Below are positions 9,012 through 17,945 of a stretch of DNA of 64,000 nucleotides, piece by piece. Every line of letters starts with the position of its first letter. Positions within the stretch are counted from its first letter, which is position 1. The notes beneath the pieces were generated by a model. That model worked only from the letters and a program-made list of their open reading frames with translations, searched no databases and had not been told where the DNA came from. The stretch comes from Gemmatimonadota bacterium (lineage in GTDB: Bacteria; Gemmatimonadota; Gemmatimonadetes; Longimicrobiales; Gaopeijiaceae), in the NCBI GenBank assembly GCA_012960225.1, contig DUBS01000035.1, positions 62,001 through 126,000 on the forward strand. The letters run 5' to 3'. A program made the position numbers and the translations under genes.

Positions 9012-9863
9012 TTAAAGCTTTAGAGCACTAAGTGCATTGAAGCTGTAGCGAACACTCTCGATCGGAGCATCCGGTGTATCGTGCTCTACAAACACGTGGA
9101 GCATACCTAGCTCCTCAGCACGCGGCAGGATCCTTGCAAAATCAATCACCCCTTTGCCAACATCCACCATCCGTCCGTCCAGTGTACGATCCTTCACATG
9201 AACGCTTGTAACTCGACCTGCTTGACTCTCCAGATAAGCCATCGGGTCTCCGCCACCATCCACTACCCAGAATATGTCCATCTGCCAGTCAACAAGCCGT
9301 GGTTCGGTGCGCTCCAAAAGCAGGTCCATCATGATTGTGCCGTCCGGCAGCGCAGCAAACTCCCAGGCATGATTATGGTAGCCGAAATGGAGCCCAGCTG
9401 AGCCAGCCATTTCACCGGCCCGGTTGAAGTCCTCGGCCAATTTCCGAAGTCCTTCAGGGGTGCGCTCGGATTCCGGAATTGAGGGAACAAAAACGAAATC
9501 TTGACCTAATTCCTGCGCTCCTTCAAGAAAGGAAGCCCAGTCACCACGAATGTCGCTCACTCCTGCATGGCTTGATACTGCCCGTAACCCAACGGCATCC
9601 AAAATTCTACGCATTTCTCTAGGGCTAAGCCCATAAAGCCCTGCGAACTCCACAGTTTGGTAGCCGATCTCTGCAACCTGGGCCAGCGTTCCGTCAACAT
9701 CTTCGGAAAGCAGAGCACGGAGCGTATACAATTGGACTCCAATTTCTTCAACAACTAGCGACCGCCCTGACACCACATCCTGCTCACTGACAGATAGTCG
9801 CCCCGGCTTTGACCCTAAGAATCCAATCGCGGGCATGGCAACGATGAAGCGGCGGCGGTCCAT
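9012..9863 (-). CDS. sugar phosphate isomerase/epimerase family protein with Tat signal
   Basis: 283 residues. It begins [10 protein letters not shown] followed by a hydrophobic stretch, a good twin-arginine signal, so the protein is predicted to be exported folded. The rest is an AP-endonuclease-2-like TIM barrel with metal-ligand candidates in GYHNHAWEF, DWQMDIFWV, SVHVKDRT and FVEHDTPD. The start is joined to the DUF1080 stop (TAATG) and has an AGGGAGA ribosome-binding site. Exported barrel proteins of this kind next to DUF1080 and Gfo/Idh proteins are known from gene sets that cleave glycosides by 3-oxidation followed by elimination and hydration. It differs from the first isomerase (1446-2450) in being exported. 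Confidence 0.9.
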   Translation of the reverse strand: MDRRRFIVAMPAIGFLGSKPGRLSVSEQDVVSGRSLVVEEIGVQLYTLRALLSEDVDGTLAQVAEIGYQTVEFAGLYGLSPREMRRILDAVGLRAVSSHAGVSDIRGDWASFLEGAQELGQDFVFVPSIPESERTPEGLRKLAEDFNRAGEMAGSAGLHFGYHNHAWEFAALPDGTIMMDLLLERTEPRLVDWQMDIFWVVDGGGDPMAYLESQAGRVTSVHVKDRTLDGRMVDVGKGVIDFARILPRAEELGMLHVFVEHDTPDAPIESVRYSFNALSALKL

Positions 9864-10558
9864 TACTTAATCTCCCTGACCTTCAAGTTACGGAAGGAAA
9901 CCCGATCTCCGTGATCTTGGATCCCAATGTGGCCGCGAGAAGCTCGGCCGTATGCAGGCCACTGGGCAAACTTGCTGTTTGCCACCCGCCGCAGCCAGTC
10001 CGCACTTCCGAGTTCGTATTCGACAACTTTATCGCCGTTCAACCAATGCTCGACCTGGTTATTCACAACAACAATGCGCGAACTATTCCACTCCCCCGCC
10101 GACTTAACGATACCGCGCGGCGCACCATGAAGCCCATAATTTGAACCGGCACTTGTCAGTGGACTTCGGCCATCAGGGTGCCCAGCATCATCTAGAATTT
10201 GCATCTCGGGCGCACCGTGGTACACCTCTTCCTGACCCTCAACTGCCCGAACTAAGACACCGCTATTCCCGCCCGGTCCAACCAGCCATTCAAGGTAAAA
10301 CTCGAAGTCACCGAATTGCTGTTCTGTAATGATGTCCCCACCCGGCCCTGTGCGAATCAGCATACCGTTCTCTACAGACCACCCATTAGGCATGAATTCA
10401 CTGTTGTATCCGCGCCATCCCTCAAGGGAATTGCCATCAAATAGAAGCTGCCATCCAGCCGCTCTCTCTGCTGCAGTAAGCCTGTTGTGCTCCTGTGCCG
10501 TGAGTGGGTTCGCCAGAAAAACCAGAACAGCTCCTAGCAAGAGTGTGCGATCTATCAC
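9863..10558 (-). CDS. DUF1080 protein (3-keto-disaccharide hydrolase family), secreted
   Basis: About 231 residues from GTG at 10558, which forms a GTGA overlap with the stop of the upstream Gfo/Idh gene and has an AAGGGGG ribosome-binding site; another GTG at 10567 is possible. An N-terminal hydrophobic signal ends at LTAQ. The body has the jelly-roll signatures of DUF1080: [31 protein letters not shown] and a C-terminal [18 protein letters not shown]. The family includes enzymes acting on 3-keto glycosides, supporting the assignment of this cluster to 3-keto sugar metabolism. It is probably periplasmic. It lies between an exported Gfo/Idh dehydrogenase and an exported isomerase, all tightly coupled. 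Confidence 0.92.
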   Translation of the reverse strand: MIDRTLLLGAVLVFLANPLTAQEHNRLTAAERAAGWQLLFDGNSLEGWRGYNSEFMPNGWSVENGMLIRTGPGGDIITEQQFGDFEFYLEWLVGPGGNSGVLVRAVEGQEEVYHGAPEMQILDDAGHPDGRSPLTSAGSNYGLHGAPRGIVKSAGEWNSSRIVVVNNQVEHWLNGDKVVEYELGSADWLRRVANSKFAQWPAYGRASRGHIGIQDHGDRVSFRNLKVREIK

Positions 10559-12045
10559 AATTCCCACCCCCTTCGATACTCTCGTTCCAGGTATGCATTC
10601 GCCTTCTTAGAGTTCGTCACTCTCATATTGTCAGCGTCGTATTCAATCTTGAAGCCCTGTCCGGTCCTCAGGGCCACTAGCCCCAGAAGCATGACTTCTG
10701 TTAGTGGTGCCGCATAGGAAAACGGACAGGTCGCCTCTCCTTGTCCTTTGCAAGCATTCGCCCAGTTCATTTCATGACTGTCTGCAATGCGAACAAAGGT
10801 CGGCGGAATCGTCACCGCCTGTTCCATTAACCCCTCCGGAAAAATCTGGGGGTTCCCGCCATAGGTTTCGTGCATCAAGATTCCTCGGTCACCTACAAAG
10901 ATCACGCCACCCTCACGGTTAAGAGACACACCATCCGGGAGATGTTTCGGGCGCTTCGGCATGAGTCCCCCATCATACCAGTGGAGTTGGACAGGTCCTC
11001 GCTCACCACGCCGAGGAAAATCGTAGTGGACCTTGGTCGCCAACGGGTAAGAGACAGGATCGTCTTCTGGCCCGCCCCACATCGAAGAAGTGGCTTCGAC
11101 CGTGGTCGGGTAGCCCAAATCCAAAGCCCAAAAAGGATGGTCGATTAGGTGTGCGCCCATATCTCCCAAGGCCCCTACACCAAAATCTACCCAACCCCGC
11201 CAATGGAATGGATGATAAATCGGGTGATACCGTACATCCCTTGAGACTGGCCCAAGAAATAAGTCCCAAGCCACATGATCCGGCACACTAAAGTCAGCCC
11301 ACAAGGCACCTGCATGAGCCTCGGCTACTGACCCCGGCCACCACGAGCGGTCCACCGATAAGGGATCAAAATCCTCTGGGACCGGAGCAGGTTGGAGAAG
11401 GCCCTGCGCCCAAATCGGCCTATTCGTCCAGACATGGGCTTCGTGAACACTACCGATTACCCCGGCAGCGATCCATTCATTGATGAGCCTTGCATCGTCG
11501 CTTGAATGGCCTTGGTTGCCCATCTGTGTGACAACCCCTGTGGAGGTTGCTAACTCGTCGAGCACACGAGACTCGTGGACGGTAGTAGTCAGTGGCTTCT
11601 GAACGTATACGTGCTTCCCAGCTCGCATCGCCGCAGCAGCAATGACCGCATGGGTATGGTCAGGCGTAGCAATTAGCACCGCTTCGATATCCCTCTGCTC
11701 ATCCAACATCGCCTGGAAGTGCGTGTACTTACGGGCTTTGATGTATTGCTCCTTCCATCGCGCCCCTTGCTCTCTAGGTCTTCCGTTAGCGTCTGTGGAA
11801 CGTTCTTCGACCTTAGCCGCGACCAACTGATGATCAATGTCACAGACGGCAACAATGTTTTCGGTGCCTAATTCCTGGGCATTCTCACCTCCCACTCCAC
11901 CGGCACCGACAATCGCGATATTGAGCGTATCACTCGGAGCTTGATATCCCGGGCCTCCCAAAACATGCCTTGGTACGATCATGGCCCCCATCGCTACCTT
12001 CGAACTGTCCGAGACAAAGTCTCGACGTGTGATATCTTCCGGCAC
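10555..12045 (-). CDS. Gfo/Idh/MocA family oxidoreductase with Tat signal (exported)
   Basis: 496 residues from GTG at 12045, chosen because an AAGGAT ribosome-binding site precedes it by nine bases and because the protein then begins with a twin-arginine signal, [11 protein letters not shown]. The frame stays open to 12171 but the added residues look non-coding. The Rossmann motif is [14 protein letters not shown]. The family motif appears as YVQKPLTTT, with Gln replacing the usual Glu of [19 protein letters not shown] supplies the later active-site residues. As a folded, cofactor-loaded enzyme it would need Tat export. It heads the operon with DUF1080 and the exported isomerase. Likely role: NAD(P)-dependent oxidation or reduction of a glycoside in the periplasm with a tightly held cofactor. 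Confidence 0.91.
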   Translation of the reverse strand: MPEDITRRDFVSDSSKVAMGAMIVPRHVLGGPGYQAPSDTLNIAIVGAGGVGGENAQELGTENIVAVCDIDHQLVAAKVEERSTDANGRPREQGARWKEQYIKARKYTHFQAMLDEQRDIEAVLIATPDHTHAVIAAAAMRAGKHVYVQKPLTTTVHESRVLDELATSTGVVTQMGNQGHSSDDARLINEWIAAGVIGSVHEAHVWTNRPIWAQGLLQPAPVPEDFDPLSVDRSWWPGSVAEAHAGALWADFSVPDHVAWDLFLGPVSRDVRYHPIYHPFHWRGWVDFGVGALGDMGAHLIDHPFWALDLGYPTTVEATSSMWGGPEDDPVSYPLATKVHYDFPRRGERGPVQLHWYDGGLMPKRPKHLPDGVSLNREGGVIFVGDRGILMHETYGGNPQIFPEGLMEQAVTIPPTFVRIADSHEMNWANACKGQGEATCPFSYAAPLTEVMLLGLVALRTGQGFKIEYDADNMRVTNSKKANAYLEREYRRGWEL

Positions 12046-12143
12046 GAGATCCCATCCTTGCAGCGGCCAACTGTGTGTGGCCGTTCTTGGCCACAAGATA
12101 GGCGTATGTGGGGGTTTCGAAACGGCTGGTGACTTTGGCTGTA

Positions 12144-12647
12144 TCAGTCCTCTGGCACAGCAGCAATGCACTCAATCTCAACCCGGGCTCCTAGTGCAAG
12201 ACCGCTACCAGCGACAGCGGAACGAGCTGGTGGGTCTGATGGAAAGTACTGGACATAGGCCTCATTAACCGCAGCGTAATCGCTAATATCTGCCAGAAAC
12301 ACCGTGCACTTAATGAGGTCTAGTAGGGTGGCGCCAGCAGCATCTAGAACTGTGATGATATTCTCCATCGTTTGATGTGTTTCAGGGATCACACCTCCTT
12401 CAACCAACTCCGGAGGATTCACACCGGGCTGGGCACCAATTGCACCAGATAAAAAAATCAAATCCCCACTCCTCACGGCTGATGAAAATACCGGTAGACG
12501 AGCGACACCCTCGGGTTGGATGATTTCCTTTCGAGACCTCATTCCTGGGGTTACTGCGGCGCCTTCTATATCCCCACTCTTCCGCTCCTCGAAAGAACAT
12601 CCAATCAGGAGGGGTAAGAGCAAGGCAGCTAGGATAGAGCGTTTCAT
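12144..12647 (-). CDS. RidA-family protein made as a lipoprotein
   Basis: 167 residues. The first 17 residues form a lipoprotein signal ending in LLIGC, so the protein is predicted to be lipid-anchored outside the cytoplasm. The remainder is a YjgF/YER057c/UK114 (RidA) domain: [41 protein letters not shown] and a C-terminal [11 protein letters not shown], including the Arg and Glu positions of the family's active site. Canonical RidA is cytosolic and hydrolyses reactive enamine or imine intermediates, so the exported form is unusual. An AGAGG ribosome-binding site precedes the ATG. The gene overlaps the amidohydrolase gene upstream by four bases, so the two are coupled. Confidence 0.9.
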   Translation of the reverse strand: MKRSILAALLLPLLIGCSFEERKSGDIEGAAVTPGMRSRKEIIQPEGVARLPVFSSAVRSGDLIFLSGAIGAQPGVNPPELVEGGVIPETHQTMENIITVLDAAGATLLDLIKCTVFLADISDYAAVNEAYVQYFPSDPPARSAVAGSGLALGARVEIECIAAVPED

Positions 12648-14377
12648 CTGGAACCTCTCTCGAATCGGATTTCACCACCTACGATTGTCATATCGACCTG
12701 AGCACGAGCAATCTCAGCCTCAGGAACCGTCATAATGTCTCTGTCTAGGACTGTTATGTCAGCCAGCTTGCCAACAGTGATAGAGCCTTTGATGTCCTCC
12801 TCAAACGCCGCATAAGCGTTGTTGATCGTGTAGCTCTGCAGGGCTTCCAAGCGTGTCATCCTCTGGCCGGGAAAGAACTCATTCCCATCCCTGTCCTGGC
12901 GAACAACAGAGGAATAAAGAGATGAGATTGGTGAAACATCCTCTACCGGCGTATCAGTCCCGTTCGTCACCATCACACCCGCCTCTATAAGAGAACGCCA
13001 AAGGTAGGCTCCACTTTCAGCACGCTTCGCACCAAGTCTTGCATAAACCCAAGGCGCATCGGAAGTCGCGTGCACTCCTTGCATGGATGCGATCACACCA
13101 AGATCGGCAAAGCGCCGTACATCATCAGGATGTAAATGCTGTGCATGTTCAATCCTCCACCGCATTTGTCCACCACCGCCCTCCGGGAAAGTCCGTTCAT
13201 AGATATCAAGCACTTCTCGGTTCGCGCGGTCTCCAATAGCATGCGTATTGAGTTGAAAGCCATGTTTTGCGGCAATCTGAGCTGTTGTCTCAATATCATC
13301 AGGCTCTTCAACCCAAAAGCCGGTGCTACTCGGCATATCTTCGTACGGTTCCAGCAGCCATGCTCCATGCGATCCAAGTGCCCCATCAATTTGGCGCTTG
13401 ATCGATCGGACGGTCAGATGGTTTCCCCCATAGCCGATCATTCGATACGAGGGGAGGGCATCATCCATAGATACATTGGATTCGGAACGAACCATAACGT
13501 ATAGCCTCACGGGAAGGCGGCCCTCGTCAGCGAGCTGCTTAAACCCGTCTATAGTCGCGAAGCTCGCGCCCGCATCGTGAAACGTGGTTACGCCCTTGGA
13601 GAGAGCTTCCTCACCAGCAAGTTCTACATGATGTGAGAATTCATTCCACTTCTCGGCCTCAGAGAGCCGAGCTTTTTCCTTCTCTACTGCCTGGTAGACC
13701 AGTCCGTCGGCGTTCTCTCTAAGTAGACCAGTAGCAGAACCGTCAGCATCACGCACAATGGTACCACCAGGCGGATCTGGGGTCTGATTGTTAACGCCTG
13801 CAAGCTCAAGCGCGTAGGCGTTCGCAAATGCGGCATGCCCACTGGCATGGCCCAAAACCACCGGATTGTTGTTGGAGACAGCGCTGAGTGTCGTATGTGT
13901 GGGCACGCCCTCGACGGAACCAGGCGGGACCTCGCTCCATTTTTCTTGATGCCAACCGCGGCCTTCAATCCATTGGTCCGGAGACGCACCTTGGACGGCA
14001 TCTTCTACCATCGCCACAATCTCGTCCCAGCTCTCAACTTGGGTGAGATCGAGAATTGTCTTCGACCTACCGAGGCTAGTGTAGTGCCCATGACCCTCAA
14101 TGAAACCTGGAAGTGCAAGTCGGCCTGCTAAGTCGATTGTGCTAGTTAATTCTCCGACTAAAGCCTTGATCTCTTCGTTAGTCCCTACGGCAATGATCCG
14201 GTCTCCCCGAATTGCGATGGCCTGAGCCTCCGGTAAGGCATCATCCACAGTGACGACCTTGCCATTGGTTAGCACCACATCGGCTAACTCTTGAATGTCA
14301 TCCGTTGCACAGCCCAAGAACCAGGTTGATACAATCACCAGCATCATGACCAGAAACATGTTGATAAAGCGTGGCAA
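12644..14377 (-). CDS. YtcJ-like amidohydrolase, lipoprotein
   Basis: 577 residues starting at TTG (14377), chosen for the strong GGAGGA ribosome-binding site; an ATG six codons later (14359) is an alternative. The N-terminus is a lipoprotein signal ending FLGCA. Metal-dependent hydrolase features follow in order: GFIEGHGHY (the HxH pair, about residue 95), THAIGDRAN and WRIEHAQHL, plus a C-terminal GTDTPVEDVSP. This matches amidohydrolase family 3 (YtcJ type). It precedes and overlaps the RidA lipoprotein gene, and both products should be anchored in the same envelope layer. The divergent gene at 14450 is another amide-bond hydrolase, hinting at a shared nitrogen-compound pathway. The substrate is unknown. 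Confidence 0.92.
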   Translation of the reverse strand: MPRFINMFLVMMLVIVSTWFLGCATDDIQELADVVLTNGKVVTVDDALPEAQAIAIRGDRIIAVGTNEEIKALVGELTSTIDLAGRLALPGFIEGHGHYTSLGRSKTILDLTQVESWDEIVAMVEDAVQGASPDQWIEGRGWHQEKWSEVPPGSVEGVPTHTTLSAVSNNNPVVLGHASGHAAFANAYALELAGVNNQTPDPPGGTIVRDADGSATGLLRENADGLVYQAVEKEKARLSEAEKWNEFSHHVELAGEEALSKGVTTFHDAGASFATIDGFKQLADEGRLPVRLYVMVRSESNVSMDDALPSYRMIGYGGNHLTVRSIKRQIDGALGSHGAWLLEPYEDMPSSTGFWVEEPDDIETTAQIAAKHGFQLNTHAIGDRANREVLDIYERTFPEGGGGQMRWRIEHAQHLHPDDVRRFADLGVIASMQGVHATSDAPWVYARLGAKRAESGAYLWRSLIEAGVMVTNGTDTPVEDVSPISSLYSSVVRQDRDGNEFFPGQRMTRLEALQSYTINNAYAAFEEDIKGSITVGKLADITVLDRDIMTVPEAEIARAQVDMTIVGGEIRFERGSR

Positions 14378-14449
14378 GGGGTCCTCCAGTACTGTATTTC
14401 GATGGGTGGAGAAGGTGGTCGAGGTTCTCGGAGCGCGCTACTCTCTGAT

Positions 14450-15763
14450 ATGGATCGGCGACACTTTAATAGGCTTACTACAACGAGTCTTATGGGACTC
14501 AATCTCAGGCCGCAGGTTTGGCTTGACCTTTTGTCTGACCAGAATCCAGAGGTTGATGGTCGCCGACTGAATCAGCGGATGAGCAGGCTTGCAAGCTTTG
14601 GTGCTAACGCTGCAGGTGGTATCGACCGTGTTGCGTTCAGTGACGCAAATATCGAAGCACTCGACTGGATAGCTGGACTACTCGTGGAGTCAGGCTTTTC
14701 TCCTTCAATTGACTTTGCGGGTAATTTGATCGCCCGCAAACCGGGATCCGGTTCTGAGCTTCCTCCGATCATGCTAGGCTCCCATATCGATTCGGTTCCT
14801 GGTGGCGGTAACTACGACGGACAAGTCGGATCGATGGGTGCCCTAGAAGTTGCTGCATCGCTGGCTGATGCAGCCCATACCACTCGACATCCACTCGAAA
14901 TCTTAATTTTCTCGAATGAGGAGGGAGGGAAAACCGGTAGCCGTGCCCTAGCGGGAGAGGTAGAGGTGTTTGAGTTAGACATAGTCACCGCTTCAGGTTT
15001 CACGATCGCGGACGGCATTCAGCGGCTCGGAGGAAACCCCGATCGCCTGGAGGAGGTGCGCCGAACAGATGGGTCGGCGGAGGCCTTTTTGGAGCTCCAT
15101 ATTGAGCAGGGCGCAGTATTGGACGCGGATGGGATCGACGTGGGAGTCGTCGAGGGGATTGTAGGAATCATGCGTTGGACCGTCATCGTCGATGGCAGGA
15201 CCAACCACGCCGGGACGACCCCTATGGACCGGCGGGCCGATGCGATGGTTGGTGCAGCACGGTTCATTGATCTAGTCCATACAACAGCTCGTCGGATGCC
15301 AGGCCAACAAGTTGCTACAGTGGGCAGACTTGAAGCCGAACCAGGTGCACCTAATGTGATACCTGGTCGTGTCACTATGACGCTTGAGATCAGAGACCTC
15401 TCAATGGACGGCATTGAGCGTGTCTACAACGAAATCAATCGTAACCTGGTCCGGATTACAGAAGAAACGGAGACCCGCTTCTCATTCCAGCGCTTTTATA
15501 CGAGCAGGGCAGCTCCGACTGCTCCATGGATTCGCGAGATCATCGAAACTTCTGGACAGGGCCTCGGCCTTTCGACCCGCCGTATGCCCTCAGGAGCCGG
15601 GCACGACGCTCAAAGCATTGCGCTTTTTGCACCGGTTGGAATGATATTCGTTCCCTCTGTAGCTGGTGTCAGCCATGCACCTGACGAGCATACCACCCCT
15701 CAGGATATCATTAACGGTGCCAACGTCCTCCTCGGAACGCTACTAGAGTTGGACGAGCGATAA
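14450..15763 (+). CDS. M20-family Zn-dependent hydrolase, carbamoylase/allantoate amidohydrolase type, with Tat-like signal
   Basis: 437 residues from ATG at 14450, which gives MDRRHFNRLTTTS, a twin-arginine-like start; an upstream ATG at 14402 adds 16 residues that look unlike a signal. No strong ribosome-binding site was found for either. Zn motifs run in order: GSHIDSVPGGGNYDGQVG, SNEEGG, LHIEQGAVLD, NHAGTTPMDRRADAM in the dimerisation domain, and SGAGHDAQS. These identify the hydantoinase/carbamoylase branch that hydrolyses N-carbamoyl amino acids, ureido compounds or allantoate. Most relatives are cytosolic, so an export signal would be notable. It is divergent from the amidohydrolase-RidA pair. 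Confidence 0.9.
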   Translation: MDRRHFNRLTTTSLMGLNLRPQVWLDLLSDQNPEVDGRRLNQRMSRLASFGANAAGGIDRVAFSDANIEALDWIAGLLVESGFSPSIDFAGNLIARKPGSGSELPPIMLGSHIDSVPGGGNYDGQVGSMGALEVAASLADAAHTTRHPLEILIFSNEEGGKTGSRALAGEVEVFELDIVTASGFTIADGIQRLGGNPDRLEEVRRTDGSAEAFLELHIEQGAVLDADGIDVGVVEGIVGIMRWTVIVDGRTNHAGTTPMDRRADAMVGAARFIDLVHTTARRMPGQQVATVGRLEAEPGAPNVIPGRVTMTLEIRDLSMDGIERVYNEINRNLVRITEETETRFSFQRFYTSRAAPTAPWIREIIETSGQGLGLSTRRMPSGAGHDAQSIALFAPVGMIFVPSVAGVSHAPDEHTTPQDIINGANVLLGTLLELDER

Positions 15764-15795
15764 GATCCATTTAGCTGCACCTAAGAATCTCCGGA

Positions 15796-17013
15796 TCAGG
15801 TCGCAGCTCTGGGATCATTAACGCGGCGGAGAAGCCCCAGTCCCACGATAAACAGAACACTGATCGCCATCACAGCGAGCCGCTGGTTGCCACCACTGGC
15901 CATGGCGATATAGCCAAACACTAGGGGGCCGACGACAGATGAAGACTTACCACACAGGGCATAGAAACCAAACATCTCTGCTTCCTTACCCTTTGGAATC
16001 AGTGCAGCCATAAATGCACGGCTGGCCGCCTGAACAGATCCCAAGCCGAATCCTGCTACCATCGCGAGTGCACCAAACCACAGTTTCGAGGTCGGAATGA
16101 AACCGATGCTGACCGCGACAAGAGTCCACATGACCAACACACCACTCAATATCTTCTTCGGACCCAGGAAGTCCGTAGGCTTCGCCAGCGCAAAGGCGCC
16201 AACTAGAGCCGCAATCTGGAGCGCTATGTACAGATAGACCAACTCATTCTGTGTATATCCAAACGTCGTCGATGCTACTGTGCTTGACATGTAAATTGCA
16301 GTGAGTACTCCATCTATATAGAAGAAGAATGCAAGCAGAAAGCGCCTCAGGTTCTTCTCCCGTAGTACCTCACCCAGGATCTGCCGGAAGTTGGTCACGC
16401 CCCACCGTGCAGCTCGACCAACGGACATGTCACTAGCCTGGTCCTGGGGAAGGAATAGGAACGAGGGGATCGAGAATAGGATGAAGAAAACTGCAACCAT
16501 GACCCATACCAGATCGATATTGGTCTCAATAAGAGGGAGAGCAAGCAGGAGGCCCACTGCCGAGCCTGCGTAACCCACTCCAAACCCAAGGCCAGATACC
16601 CAACCTTGTTTATCCGAAGGGGCGATGTCAGGCAGGTAGGCATTATAGAATACCAGACAGGCCTCATACCCTACGTTTGCAAACACGAATACCCAGAATC
16701 CCCAAAGCACCGCTCCCGGGCCAAGCGTCGTAAATAATGCAACTCCTGTAACGCACATGGCGACGAAAAAGGCCATGAACCTCTTACGCATGCCTGCTCG
16801 GTCTGCAATCGCCCCAAGCAAGGGGGAACTAATTGCAACAATCAGAGCAGAGAGAGATACGGCACGCCCCCACCACCAGTCACCGATACTGTCGGTATTC
16901 CCCACAACGGTATTGATGTAATACACCTGGAAAACAACGGCCGTGATGACTGCCGGGTATACAGAATTTGCTAGATCGAAAAGCGCCCATGCTCCGACTT
17001 GCTTCTTGTTCAC
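15796..17013 (-). CDS. MFS transporter, UMF1/Atg22-like
   Basis: 405 residues from GTG (17013) with an AAGGAGA ribosome-binding site. The N-terminal GAWALFDLANSVYPAVI segment is characteristic of the UMF1 (Atg22-like) branch of the MFS, thought to export amino acids in yeast vacuoles. About twelve membrane segments are visible, with an AIADRAGMRKRF loop after the second. The gene converges on the M20 hydrolase gene (33 bp between stops) and is divergent from the SDR gene at 17175. Substrate is unknown; the nearby amide hydrolases make a nitrogenous compound plausible. Confidence 0.88.
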   Translation of the reverse strand: MNKKQVGAWALFDLANSVYPAVITAVVFQVYYINTVVGNTDSIGDWWWGRAVSLSALIVAISSPLLGAIADRAGMRKRFMAFFVAMCVTGVALFTTLGPGAVLWGFWVFVFANVGYEACLVFYNAYLPDIAPSDKQGWVSGLGFGVGYAGSAVGLLLALPLIETNIDLVWVMVAVFFILFSIPSFLFLPQDQASDMSVGRAARWGVTNFRQILGEVLREKNLRRFLLAFFFYIDGVLTAIYMSSTVASTTFGYTQNELVYLYIALQIAALVGAFALAKPTDFLGPKKILSGVLVMWTLVAVSIGFIPTSKLWFGALAMVAGFGLGSVQAASRAFMAALIPKGKEAEMFGFYALCGKSSSVVGPLVFGYIAMASGGNQRLAVMAISVLFIVGLGLLRRVNDPRAAT

Positions 17014-17044
17014 CCCAGTCTCCTTCGGACTGTAATACCCATTC

Positions 17045-17054
17045 AGGCTAGCCT
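17045..17054. promoter_or_regulatory. 10-bp palindrome in the divergent UMF1-SDR intergenic region
   Basis: AGGCTAGCCT is a perfect palindrome in the 161-bp region between two divergent genes, 32 bp upstream of the transporter start. It could be an operator half-site pair, but a 10-bp palindrome also arises by chance in a window this size. No convincing -35/-10 pair was identified around it. Confidence 0.2.
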
Positions 17055-17174
17055 AGTCAGTAGAAATCTATCCATAGACAACCGATGCCTCAGTTGCGTC
17101 TTCCCGAGCGCTAAGCGAATCTCAGCAGCCCAGGCCAGTCGGCATGATAGAATTTCCCCAAAACTGAAGACTCA

Positions 17175-17945
17175 ATGAATAGACTCGCGGGAAAGCGCGT
17201 CCTTATTACCGGTGCTTCAGCTGGCATCGGAGAAGCTTGTGCGAACGCCTTCGCAGAAAGTGGGGCTGATCTTCTCCTTTCCGCCAGGCGTGTCGAACGC
17301 GTCGAAGAGTTAGCCACCCGCCTCTCTGAAGACCACGGTGTACAGGTGCACACGGCCAGGCTCGACGTAACTGACTCGCCTGCAGTTACCGCGTACGTAG
17401 AAGAAATCGCTAACGCAGACCTTGTACCGGATATCCTAATCAATAATGCCGGCAAAGCTGTTGGGCTTGATCTGCTGCACGAAGGCTCGCTCGATGACTG
17501 GGAGGACATGATCGATACGAACATAAAGGGTCTACTTTACGTGTCCCGTGCCGTCATCCCACACATGGTCACCCGCAATTCCGGGCATGTCATCAATATC
17601 GGTAGCATTGCAGGGCGCTGGGTCTACCCCAAGGGGGCAGTATACAACGCGACCAAGTTCGCAGTCTGGGCGCTTAACGAGGGCATGAACATTGACCTCG
17701 TTGGAACAAACATTCGCGTCTCAAGCGTAGACCCTGGTATGACTGAGACAGAGTTTAGCGAGGTACGCTTCCATGGAGACAAGGAGCGAGCTGATAAAGT
17801 CTACGAGGGAACTCAGCCACTCACAGGTGCGGACATTGCTGATGCAATCATTTACGTCGCAAACACACCCGAGCATGTCGACATCATCAATCTAGTCATG
17901 ATGCCCACACAGCAACGTCACGCTTTTGTGCTCCATCGCGAGTGA
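17175..17945 (+). CDS. short-chain dehydrogenase/reductase (YdfG-like)
   Basis: 256 residues of classical SDR length. The NAD(P) loop is ITGASAGIGEA near residue 10, the NNAG motif is near residue 92, and the catalytic YNATK follows the Ser in GSIAGRWVYPKG. The ARRVERVEEL segment after the second strand carries arginines that usually indicate NADP preference. Overall pattern and length resemble YdfG/serine 3-dehydrogenase-type enzymes that oxidise 3-hydroxy acids or L-allo-threonine. The stop overlaps the GTG start of the next MFS gene by four bases, so both are translated together. The substrate is not proven. Confidence 0.9.
   Translation: MNRLAGKRVLITGASAGIGEACANAFAESGADLLLSARRVERVEELATRLSEDHGVQVHTARLDVTDSPAVTAYVEEIANADLVPDILINNAGKAVGLDLLHEGSLDDWEDMIDTNIKGLLYVSRAVIPHMVTRNSGHVINIGSIAGRWVYPKGAVYNATKFAVWALNEGMNIDLVGTNIRVSSVDPGMTETEFSEVRFHGDKERADKVYEGTQPLTGADIADAIIYVANTPEHVDIINLVMMPTQQRHAFVLHRE

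Noticed and set aside
12046-12171. 42-residue N-terminal extension of the exported Gfo/Idh protein
   Set aside because: It overlaps the RidA gene end and hides the twin-arginine signal that begins at the GTG with a good ribosome-binding site.
15019-15414. 131-residue frame on the minus strand inside the M20 hydrolase gene
   Set aside because: It lies entirely within the well-supported carbamoylase gene, is Ser/Arg-rich and shows no domain; it is a shadow frame.
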